Below, one piece after another: positions 1 to 5,000 of a stretch of 5,286 nucleotides of DNA. The stretch covers positions 1 through 5,286 of the forward strand of contig JAPOOH010000337.1 in the NCBI GenBank assembly GCA_026713505.1, given 5' to 3'. Position numbers and translations under genes: made by a program. Below the pieces are notes generated by a model, which was not told the DNA's origin, did no database searches, and saw only the letters and a program-made list of their open reading frames with translations. Position 1 is the first letter of the stretch. The number at the start of each line of letters is the position of its first letter. The stretch comes from Chloroflexota bacterium (GTDB lineage: Bacteria; Chloroflexota; Dehalococcoidia; Lucifugimonadales; Australimonadaceae).

Positions 1-3
1 CCC

Positions 4-54
4 CGTGTGGCCTGCCCGGCCACTCTGGATTCCCGCCGGTGCGGGAATGACGGG
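4..54 (+). repeat. Two-hairpin dispersed repeat, copy 1
   Basis: The element has two adjacent stem-loops. Hairpin 1 is GTGGCC-TGCCC-GGCCAC at 7-23. Hairpin 2 is ATTCCCGC-CGGT-GCGGGAAT at 29-48, followed by GACGGG. It matches the copy at 3036-3086 at 46 of 51 positions. Hairpin 2 resembles the palindromic ATTCCC-N8-GGGAAT repeats known as dRS3 in Neisseria and similar repeats seen in many bacteria. That comparison is from memory of the motif, not a search. Strand is given by the GGATTCCC...GACGGG orientation. Confidence 0.85.
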
Positions 55-123
55 GGCCTTTTTCACAGGAACGACGGCCCCACGTCCCACGCCCCACCTC
101 CGCGGGGCGCGTGCGTGTATGGT

Positions 124-128
124 AGGGG
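124..128 (+). promoter_or_regulatory. Probable ribosome binding site of first permease
   Basis: AGGGG lies four bases before ATG 133. The spacing is short, but it is the only purine-rich motif near an in-frame ATG that leaves a normal MFS N-terminus, and it supports choosing 133 over upstream in-frame starts. An in-frame GTG at 115 is an alternative. Confidence 0.45.
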
Positions 129-132
129 TCTC

Positions 133-1488
133 ATGGAGAGCGGCCCCGCGCGCATACAGCAGTTGCCCCGCTTGTGGCCGTCCCGCGCCTACTATGGGTG
201 GGCCATCGTATTCACCAGCCTCTTCATCTCGATAGCGCAGGTGCCGATGTACGGCCCGGTGTTCTCGGTGTTCGTGAAGCCGATCGCGGACGACCTCGGC
301 TGGAGCCGCACGACGATCACGGTCGCGTTCACGGTCGGGAGCCTGGGCGGGGCGCTGCTCGCCTCGGCCATCGGCCCGCTGGTGGACCGCTACGGCGCGC
401 GGTGGGTGATGGGGGGGACGGGCATGCTGGTGGCCGTAGCCCTGCTGAGCGTTGCGGCGATGAGCGAGCCGTGGCACTTCTGGCTGGCGTACGGCACGGC
501 GCGGACCGTGTCCGTCGCGGGCGTGGGGCTCGGGACGACGGTAGCCATCGCCAACTGGTTCATCCGCATGCGGGGGCGCGCCATCGCGATACGGGCCGCA
601 GGACAGCGCGGCGGGCAGGCCATCATGCCGCTGCTCATCCTGCCGGTGCTGCTGGGGCTGGGTTGGCGTGAGGCGTTCATCGTGCTCGGTGTCGTGGCGG
701 CGCTATTCATCAGCCTGCCGTCGTTGGTCTACATCCGGCGCAGGCCGGAGGACTACGGGCTCAGGCCCGACGGCGCCGCCATCGTAACCCGCACGGCGGA
801 CACCCAGCACTCCACCTCCGGAGGGCCCTCACCCTATCCCTCTCCCTCAGGAGAGGGGACCAACCCCCCGCCCCCTTCAGCTGAGTACTCGTGGACGCTT
901 GGGGAGGTGCGGTCTACGCGGACGCTGTGGATGCTGATCGCGGGGATGGCGTCGGGCCTCGCGGCGCACATCGCCATCAACGTGCACGCGGTGGCGAATT
1001 TCCAGGACAAGGGCATCTCCGAGGGGCTGACGGTGACGGTGGTGAGCATCTACACGGGCACGGCGGCGGTCTCGATGATCGGGTGGGGCGTGCTCGTGGA
1101 GCGCGTGCACGTGCGCTACGTGAGCATGGTTTCGTTGGCGTTGTTCGTGCTGGCGATGGGCGTTCTGATCGTTGCGGAAACGTACCCGATGGCGGTGGTC
1201 TTCGGAGTGCTGTTCGGCCTCGGGACGGGTGGTTGGACGGTGGCGCAGATGATCATGATCCCCAACTACTTCGGGCGCCTCCACGCAGGGTCCATCAAAG
1301 GGTTCATCTCGCCGATCGAGGGATCGCTGGGCATCAGCGGCCCGCTCATCGCGGCGGCCCTGTTCGACGCGACGGGCAGCTACGACACGGCGTTCATGGG
1401 CGCGGCGGGCGCGTTCGCGGTGGCCTGCGTCGCGTTCTACCTCGCGAAACCGCTGCGAGTGCCGTCCACGGCGATGGCGGCAGCCTGA
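133..1488 (+). CDS. MFS transporter (monocarboxylate/OFA-like), first of a tandem pair
   Basis: A 451-aa polytopic inner-membrane permease of the major facilitator superfamily with about 12 predicted membrane segments: six at about residues 20-200, a cytoplasmic linker at about 201-262, then six at about 265-436. MFS motif A is visible after TM2 (G81-P-L-V-D85-R-Y-G88), with a degenerate counterpart after TM8 (GWGVLVERVHVR, 318-329). Other conserved blocks are AQVPMYGP (35-42), NWFIRMRGR (141-149), RRRPEDYGLRPDG (202-214) and FGLGTGGW (361-368). The fold and the RRRPEDYGL signature suit carboxylate/anion-type MFS carriers, but the substrate is unknown. Its linker is 16 residues longer than in the downstream paralogue, and part of it (231-243, GPSPYPSPSGEGT) is encoded by a dispersed palindromic repeat. 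R154 in TM5 aligns with Met in the paralogue, so specificity may differ. The start at 133 is preferred because upstream codons are repeat-derived. The stop overlaps the next start by one base. Confidence 0.92.
   Translation: MESGPARIQQLPRLWPSRAYYGWAIVFTSLFISIAQVPMYGPVFSVFVKPIADDLGWSRTTITVAFTVGSLGGALLASAIGPLVDRYGARWVMGGTGMLVAVALLSVAAMSEPWHFWLAYGTARTVSVAGVGLGTTVAIANWFIRMRGRAIAIRAAGQRGGQAIMPLLILPVLLGLGWREAFIVLGVVAALFISLPSLVYIRRRPEDYGLRPDGAAIVTRTADTQHSTSGGPSPYPSPSGEGTNPPPPSAEYSWTLGEVRSTRTLWMLIAGMASGLAAHIAINVHAVANFQDKGISEGLTVTVVSIYTGTAAVSMIGWGVLVERVHVRYVSMVSLALFVLAMGVLIVAETYPMAVVFGVLFGLGTGGWTVAQMIMIPNYFGRLHAGSIKGFISPIEGSLGISGPLIAAALFDATGSYDTAFMGAAGAFAVACVAFYLAKPLRVPSTAMAAA
826..861 (+). repeat. 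CCCTCACCCT palindromic repeat inside a coding region
   Basis: This 36-base stretch has the CCCTCACCCT head and a palindromic core, with 8-bp arms at 838-845 (CCCTCTCC) and 850-857 (GGAGAGGG) around a CTCA loop. It is the same family as the intergenic copies at 4682, 4883 and 5080. It lies in frame within the first permease and encodes part of the TM6-TM7 linker. The paralogous gene lacks it. Confidence 0.85.
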
Positions 1489-1490
1489 TG
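1476..1490 (+). promoter_or_regulatory. Coupled stop/start junction (TGATG) with weak RBS
   Basis: The TGA of the first permease (1486-1488) shares its A with the ATG of the second (1488-1490). Only a weak GGCGG (1476-1480) precedes it, seven bases upstream. Reinitiation by the terminating ribosome is therefore the likely way the second gene is translated, and it would tend to fix the ratio of the two products. Confidence 0.75.
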
Positions 1491-2792
1491 CGCGAGCAGC
1501 AGCACCAGACGCTTCCCGGGCTGTGGCCGTTCAAGAATATCTTCTACGGCTGGGCGATCGTCGGCACCTCTGTCGTGGTGACGTTCGCGCAGGTGCCGAT
1601 GTACGGGCCGGTGCTCTCCGTGTTCGTGACCCCGATCGAGCAGGAGCTGGGTTGGGCGCGCTGGGAGACAGCGATGGCGTTCACGATCGGCAGCCTGGGG
1701 GGCTCCATAGGCTCGGCGCTGGTGGGGAACCTGCTGGACCGGTACGGCGCGAGGACAGCAGTGGTGGTTGCGGGGATGCTGGTGACCGGCGCGCTGGTGG
1801 GACTGGCGGTGATGACGGAGGTGTGGCACTTCTGGGGGCTGTTCGGGTTGGGGCGGACGGCGGCGCTCACCGGCGTGAACCTCGGCGTCACGGTCGCGCT
1901 GGGCAACTGGTTCATCCGCAAGCGGGGCCGGGCCGTGTCGTTCATGAGCATCGGCCTGCGGGCAGGGCAGGCGTTCGTGCCGCTGCTTATCGCGACGCCG
2001 ATCATCGTCGCCTATTCGTGGCGGCACGCCTACCTGGCGCTGGCGTTGATCGCGTTCCTGTTCATCGCGCTGCCCGGCTGGCTGTTCATCCGACGCAGGC
2101 CGGAGGACTACGGCCTGCGTCCGGACGGGGCACAACCCGACGAGGTAGCCCCCCGGGCGGCGGGAGCTCCCCCGCCCGACCCGGACGGCGAGGTGTCGTT
2201 CACGCTGGCGGAGGCGAAGCGCACCCCGGCGTTCTGGCTGCTGACCCTCGCGACGATGACGGTGATCTTTGCGCAGACGGCGGTAAACGTGCACGCGGTC
2301 CCGAGCGTGGAGGACAGAGGGGTGAGCCAGTCGTTCTCCGGGGCGTTCGTCTTCATCATCATGGGGACCGCGGCGGTCTCGGCCTACGGCTGGGGCGCGC
2401 TGATGGACAAGATGCACGTCCGGTGGGCGACGGCCATCGCCACCGTATTCTCGGCTGTGGCCATGATCGTCCTCATCTTCGCGGACGACATCCTCATGGC
2501 GTCGGTGTTCGGCGTGCTGTTCGGGCTCGGCACGGGCGGGTGGACGATCTCGCAGACGCTGCTGTTCGCCAACTACTTCGGAAGGCGGCACCTCGGCGCG
2601 ATACGCGGGCTCTCACAATTGCTGGCCGCGCCGCTGTCGTCGTTCGGGGCTGTTCTGGCAGGCCTGCTCCAGACGTTCACGCACAGCTATACGCTGGCGT
2701 TCCTGATCTTCCTCGGGGCGCTGGTGATCGTGGTGGTGTCGCTGCTGCTGGCGACTCCGCCGCGGAAGCCCGTGTCAGCCAGCCAGGCGTAG
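1488..2792 (+). CDS. MFS transporter (monocarboxylate/OFA-like), second of a tandem pair
   Basis: A 434-aa MFS permease clearly paralogous to the preceding gene. Shared blocks include YGWAIV (20-25), AQVPMYGP (34-41), motif A (G80-N-L-L-D84-R-Y-G87), NWFIRKRGR (140-148), RRRPEDYGLRPDG (202-214), NVHAV (267-271), GWGALMDKMHVR (301-312) and FGVLFGLGTGGWT (341-353). About 12 membrane segments are expected, with the cytoplasmic linker at about 201-246 being Pro/Ala/Asp-rich and free of the repeat found in its neighbour. The TM11 region differs most (LSQLLAAPLSSFGAVLAG here against ISPIEGSLGISGPLIAA), which may mean a different substrate or partner role. The start follows from the TGATG overlap. 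Upstream in-frame codons lie antiparallel to nothing real and overlap the first gene. The substrate is not determinable; organic acid uptake or efflux is a family-level inference only. Confidence 0.92.
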   Translation: MREQQHQTLPGLWPFKNIFYGWAIVGTSVVVTFAQVPMYGPVLSVFVTPIEQELGWARWETAMAFTIGSLGGSIGSALVGNLLDRYGARTAVVVAGMLVTGALVGLAVMTEVWHFWGLFGLGRTAALTGVNLGVTVALGNWFIRKRGRAVSFMSIGLRAGQAFVPLLIATPIIVAYSWRHAYLALALIAFLFIALPGWLFIRRRPEDYGLRPDGAQPDEVAPRAAGAPPPDPDGEVSFTLAEAKRTPAFWLLTLATMTVIFAQTAVNVHAVPSVEDRGVSQSFSGAFVFIIMGTAAVSAYGWGALMDKMHVRWATAIATVFSAVAMIVLIFADDILMASVFGVLFGLGTGGWTISQTLLFANYFGRRHLGAIRGLSQLLAAPLSSFGAVLAGLLQTFTHSYTLAFLIFLGALVIVVVSLLLATPPRKPVSASQA

Positions 2793-2845
2793 GCGCGCCC
2801 AGCCTCTCCCCTGGGACCGCTATGAAACTGCGGGCAGCGCAGCGC

Positions 2846-2937
2846 GGTCCTTCCCACCCGCCCGAACGCTTGTGGGGCACACCCCTCACTCCGCGGGCTA
2901 CGCCCGTGACAGAGGGGGTTCCCCCTCTGCACTCCCA
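2846..2937 (+). repeat. Three-hairpin dispersed repeat (R1), copy 1
   Basis: About 92 bases closely matching 4434-4526. Both begin GGTCCTTCCCACCC and end CCCTCTGCACTCCC. Three possible stems are visible: GGGG-CACA-CCCC (2874-2885), CGGGC-TAC-GCCCG (2894-2906), and CAGAGGGGG-TT-CCCCCTCTG (2910-2929). It has no coding potential that looks real. Confidence 0.85.
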
Positions 2938-2962
2938 GGGACACCCCGCCGGTTCACTTCAC

Positions 2963-2978
2963 CGCGCGTTGAAGCGCG
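2963..2978. repeat. CGCGC/GCGCG inverted repeat
   Basis: Five-bp arms 2963-2967 and 2974-2978 enclose a GTTGAA loop. It resembles the CGCGC-TAAA-GCGCG module of the tandem array at 4601-5118 and lies in the corresponding order between R1 and the GGAT-type hairpin. The match is short and could be chance. Confidence 0.4.
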
Positions 2979-3035
2979 TCGCCCTCTCTCCTCAAGGAAC
3001 CTTCGCGTAATTCATAGCTCAATCCCGTTCCCCGC

Positions 3036-3086
3036 CGTGTGCGCTGCCCGCGCACTCTGGATTCCCGCTGGTGCGGGAATGACGGG
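3036..3086 (+). repeat. Two-hairpin dispersed repeat, copy 2
   Basis: Hairpin 1 is GTGCGC-TGCCC-GCGCAC (3039-3055) and hairpin 2 is ATTCCCGC-TGGT-GCGGGAAT (3061-3080), followed by GACGGG. Compared with copy 1, four of five substitutions are two swapped base pairs in hairpin 1, and the fifth is in the loop of hairpin 2. It lies 50 bases past the dehydrogenase stop codon and 243 bases past the end of the second permease. Confidence 0.87.
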
Positions 3087-3136
3087 ACTTGTCGCATTGG
3101 CTTTACGCAAGGTCTCCTCAAGAGAGAGAAGATCTG

Positions 3137-4384
3137 CTAAACGAAGCCGCGCAGCGTGACGGCCCGGGCGACGCGCTCCACGCCGATGTCCATGGCCGCT
3201 TCGCGGAAGGCGCAGCCGGTCTCGCGCGCCTTCGCGGCGACCGCGCAGTAGGCGGCGACGATGCGCCGGTGCAGCTCCTCGTTCACGCGCTCTTCCGGCC
3301 AGCTGAACTGTTGTAGATTCTGCGTCCATTCGAAGTAGGAGACGGTAACGCCGCCGCCGTTGACGAGGATGTCCGGCAGGACGGGGATGCCACGCTCCCC
3401 GAGGATGCGGTCCGCCTCCGGCGTGGTGGGATGGTTGGCGGCTTCCAGCACGAGTTTCGCGGGCAGGGTTCCCGCGTTCTCTTCCGTGATGGCGTTCTCG
3501 GCGGCAGCCGGCACGAACACGTCGCACTCGACGGAGAAGATGTCCTCCGTGCGGCAGTTCTCGCCGCCCGTGAACCCGGCGACGGTGCGGTGCTCCCTGG
3601 CGTAATCGGCGAGCGCGGGGATGTCCAGCCCGCCGGCGTTGCATACCGAGCCGTTCAGGTCAGCGACGGCGACGATGCGAAACCCCTCCTCGTGCGCGAT
3701 GCGCGCGAACCACGCGCCGACGTTGCCGAACCCCTGCACCGCAACGCGCGCGCCCCGTACCTGCATGCCGAGATCGCGCATCGCCTCCGCGAGCACGAAC
3801 ACGGCGCCGCGCCCCGTGGCCGCCTCGCGCCCCGCCGAGCCGCCGAGTTCGATGGGCTTGCCGGTGACGACGGACGGGTTGTAGCCGTGCATCTGGCCGT
3901 ACTCGTCCATCATCCAGGCCATCGTCTGGGCGTTGGTGCCCATGTCGGGCGCCGGGATGTCGCGGTGGGGGCCGAGGAGGTGCTGGATGCTCCGGGTGTA
4001 GCGCCGCGTGACGCGGTTCAGCTCCGACTCGCTCAGCGTATGGGGGTCCAGCTCAATGCCGCCCTTCGCGCCGCCGAAGGGTATGTCGAGCAGTGCGGTC
4101 TTCCAGGTCATCAGCGAGGCGAGGGCGCGCACCTCGTCCCCGTCGGCGTGGGGGTGATAGCGGACGCCGCCCTTGTACGGCCCGCGGACGGCGTTGTGCT
4201 GGATGCGGTAGCCGATGAAGACCTCGACGCGCCCGTCGTCCATCCGGACGGGGAGGGAGACGCGCAGCTCCCGCCACGGTTCCAGGAGCATGCTGCACAT
4301 GCCCTGCGGCAGACCCAGCCGGTCCGCCGCACAGTCGAACGACAGCCGGACATCCCGCTCGGCGCTTCGCTCCTTGACGGCCAT
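3137..4384 (-). CDS. gdhA: Glutamate dehydrogenase (Glu/Leu/Phe/Val family)
   Basis: A 415-aa cytoplasmic enzyme for reversible oxidative deamination of L-glutamate to 2-oxoglutarate and ammonium. The substrate-binding domain (about 1-180) has GPYKGGVRYHP with K71, K95 in MTWKTAL, the family signature LDIPFGGAKGGI with catalytic K107, and PAPDMGT with D147. The nucleotide-binding domain (about 185-345) has the Rossmann turn GFGNVG (218-223) and D242 at the end of the second strand, which favours NAD(H) by inference. K71 and S349 (VTVSYFEW) match the two residues that hold the glutamate side-chain carboxylate in Clostridium symbiosum GDH, supporting glutamate over leucine or phenylalanine. Length is normal and no residue is missing. 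ATG 4384 is chosen for its strong ribosome binding site; the frame stays open 30 codons further, but those come partly from a dispersed repeat. It is convergent with the permeases. Confidence 0.95.
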   Translation of the reverse strand: MAVKERSAERDVRLSFDCAADRLGLPQGMCSMLLEPWRELRVSLPVRMDDGRVEVFIGYRIQHNAVRGPYKGGVRYHPHADGDEVRALASLMTWKTALLDIPFGGAKGGIELDPHTLSESELNRVTRRYTRSIQHLLGPHRDIPAPDMGTNAQTMAWMMDEYGQMHGYNPSVVTGKPIELGGSAGREAATGRGAVFVLAEAMRDLGMQVRGARVAVQGFGNVGAWFARIAHEEGFRIVAVADLNGSVCNAGGLDIPALADYAREHRTVAGFTGGENCRTEDIFSVECDVFVPAAAENAITEENAGTLPAKLVLEAANHPTTPEADRILGERGIPVLPDILVNGGGVTVSYFEWTQNLQQFSWPEERVNEELHRRIVAAYCAVAAKARETGCAFREAAMDIGVERVARAVTLRGFV

Positions 4385-4390
4385 GGTGTT

Positions 4391-4401
4391 CTCCTTCCTC
4401 C
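4391..4401 (-). promoter_or_regulatory. Strong ribosome binding site of glutamate dehydrogenase
   Basis: On the - strand GGAGGAAGGAG ends six bases before the ATG at 4384. This settles the start and argues against the longer in-frame version that begins within repeat DNA. Confidence 0.85.
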
Positions 4402-4410
4402 AGCGAACAT

Positions 4411-4428
4411 CGCCAGTCGAGTCTGGCG
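4411..4428. promoter_or_regulatory. Inverted repeat in the glutamate dehydrogenase leader
   Basis: CGCCAG (4411-4416) and CTGGCG (4423-4428) are perfect 6-bp arms around a six-base spacer, 27-44 bases upstream of the dehydrogenase start and just outside the R1 repeat. It could be an operator or a leader hairpin. The only support is symmetry and position. Confidence 0.3.
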
Positions 4429-4433
4429 CAGGT

Positions 4434-4526
4434 GGTCCTTCCCACCCACCCACCCGGAGCGCTGTGGGGGACACCCCACGCCGCGGCCTACGCCCGTGGC
4501 AGAGGGATTCGCCCTCTGCACTCCCT
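4434..4526 (+). repeat. Three-hairpin dispersed repeat (R1), copy 2
   Basis: The second copy of the element at 2846-2937, in the same orientation. Stems are GTGGGG-GACA-CCCCAC (4464-4479), a CGGCC-TAC-GCCCG equivalent with one mismatch (4484-4496), and CAGAGGG-ATTCG-CCCTCTG (4500-4518). The third stem keeps its outer arms although its centre and length differ from copy 1. Confidence 0.85.
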
Positions 4527-4553
4527 CATCTGCTACTCCGTGATGCGACGGGC

Positions 4554-4582
4554 CTTCACCTTCACGCTTCTCAGGAGAGGGA
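4554..4582 (+). repeat. Degenerate CCCTCACC-family repeat
   Basis: The right part, CTCAGGAGAGGGA (4570-4582), matches the right half of the copy inside the first permease almost exactly. The left part (CCTTCACCTTCACGC) looks like a decayed CCCTCACCCTA head and no longer pairs well. Confidence 0.45.
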
Positions 4583-4681
4583 AGAGTCTCCCATCCCACC
4601 GGGCTGCGAGGTTGCGCGCTAAAGCGCGGGACCGACGGGGCTCCTCTCAGCATGGCAACACCACTCCGCCCGGCCGGTTCT

Positions 4682-4718
4682 CCCTCACCCTAACCCTCTC
4701 CCTCGAGGGAGAGGGGAA
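4682..4718 (+). repeat. CCCTCACC palindromic repeat, array copy 1
   Basis: After the CCCTCACCCTAA head there is a perfect 11-bp inverted repeat with no spacer (4694-4704 and 4705-4715), centred on CTCGAG. It is the most symmetric copy in the window. Confidence 0.85.
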
Positions 4719-4753
4719 TCCAGCACCCGCACCCCTCCATCCTCCCCTCTCAC

Positions 4754-4801
4754 GACCTGACGGTCACACTGGATGCCGACCTTCGCTGGCGTGACGGGGA
4801 A
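4754..4801 (+). repeat. GGAT-type two-hairpin module in unit A
   Basis: Hairpin 1 is GACC-TGAC-GGTC (4754-4765). Hairpin 2 is ATGCCGAC-CTTC-GCTGGCGT (4773-4792), with one A/C mismatch and two G.T wobbles. It keeps the 8+4+8 layout and the CTGGAT and TGACGGG flanks of the 4-54 and 3036-3086 elements, with different stem sequence. Confidence 0.65.
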
Positions 4802-4882
4802 GGGCTGCCAGATTGCGCGCTAAAGCGCGGGACCGACGGGGCTCCTCTCACCATGACAACGCCACTCCGCCCGGCCGGTTCA

Positions 4883-4921
4883 CCCTCACCCTAACCCTCT
4901 CCCCTCGAGGCAGAAGGAACC
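4883..4921 (+). repeat. CCCTCACC palindromic repeat, array copy 2 (degenerate)
   Basis: The head and left arm are conserved, but the right arm has diverged and the long stem is lost; only CCTCGAGG (4903-4910) remains self-complementary. Confidence 0.7.
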
Positions 4922-4952
4922 GAGCCCCCGAACCCATCCATTCCCTCCGCGG

Positions 4953-5000
4953 GATCTGACGGTCACTCTGGATGCCGGCCTTCGCTGGCGTGACGGGGAA
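4953..5000 (+). repeat. GGAT-type two-hairpin module in unit B
   Basis: Hairpin 1 is GATC-TGAC-GGTC (4953-4964), paired with one wobble. Hairpin 2 is ATGCCGGC-CTTC-GCTGGCGT (4972-4991), fully paired with two G.T wobbles, followed by GACGGGGAA. Its geometry is the same as the ATTCCCGC/GCGGGAAT copies but its stem sequence differs. Confidence 0.68.

Larger units (their letters stand above)
1..132. other. Leader region upstream of the first permease
   Basis: No gene is supported here. The first 54 bases are a dispersed two-hairpin repeat. The reading frame of the first permease stays open back to about base 7, but residues encoded there (LDSRRCGND-like) come from the repeat and do not resemble a transporter N-terminus. 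Bases 55-132 are GC-rich, with a T-run at 59-63 lying 10 bases after the second hairpin, too far for a standard intrinsic terminator. No convincing -35/-10 pair was recognised. Confidence 0.6.
2793..3136. other. Convergent intergenic region filled with palindromic repeats
   Basis: These 344 bases lie between the ends of the + strand permeases and the - strand dehydrogenase, and no gene is supported. In order they hold a three-hairpin repeat (2846-2937), a CGCGC/GCGCG inverted repeat (2963-2978), a fragment resembling the CCTCTCC palindrome family (2981-3001), and the two-hairpin repeat (3036-3086). No stem is followed directly by a T-run on either strand, so no classical intrinsic terminator can be called, though the hairpins could help end convergent transcripts. 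Confidence 0.7.
4601..4801 (+). repeat. Composite tandem repeat, unit A (201 bp)
   Basis: This is the first full unit of an array. Its modules are GGGCTGCGAGGTTG followed by a CGCGC-TAAA-GCGCG hairpin (4615-4628) and GGGACCGACGGGGCTCCTC; a CCCTCACC-family palindrome (4682-4718); and a GGAT-type two-hairpin module (4754-4801). Confidence 0.88.
4802..5000 (+). repeat. Composite tandem repeat, unit B (199 bp)
   Basis: This is the second full unit, with the same three modules in the same order. The CGCGC-TAAA-GCGCG hairpin is intact (4816-4829). The CCCTCACC palindrome (4883-4921) has a degraded right arm (CAGAAGGAACC). The GGAT-type module is at 4953-5000. Confidence 0.88.

Noticed and set aside
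29..63. Intrinsic terminator (hairpin followed by TTTTT)
   Set aside because: The T-run begins 10 bases after the stem and the second copy of the same hairpin has no T-run, so this is better explained as a dispersed repeat.
891..1487. Upstream extension of the second permease frame
   Set aside because: It overlaps the first permease in another frame and its composition is not membrane-like. The coupled ATG at 1488 gives the correct MFS N-terminus.
1523..3010. Long + strand frame overlapping the second permease and the following intergenic region
   Set aside because: Its Arg/Gly/Ala/Asp-rich translation is typical of an out-of-frame reading, and it passes from a real gene into repeat DNA with no domain visible.
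3108..3130. Terminator for glutamate dehydrogenase
   Set aside because: TCTC-CTCAA-GAGA just past the stop is only a 4-bp stem with no T-run on the - strand, too weak to call.
3431..4543. Long + strand open frame of 370 codons opposite the dehydrogenase
   Set aside because: It is antisense to a gene with full active-site conservation, is rich in Arg/Ala/His as GC-rich shadow frames are, and runs on into the R1 repeat.
4432..4794. Small + strand protein of 120 codons
   Set aside because: It consists of R1 and array repeat sequence with no ribosome binding site or recognisable domain, and its composition shifts at each repeat boundary.
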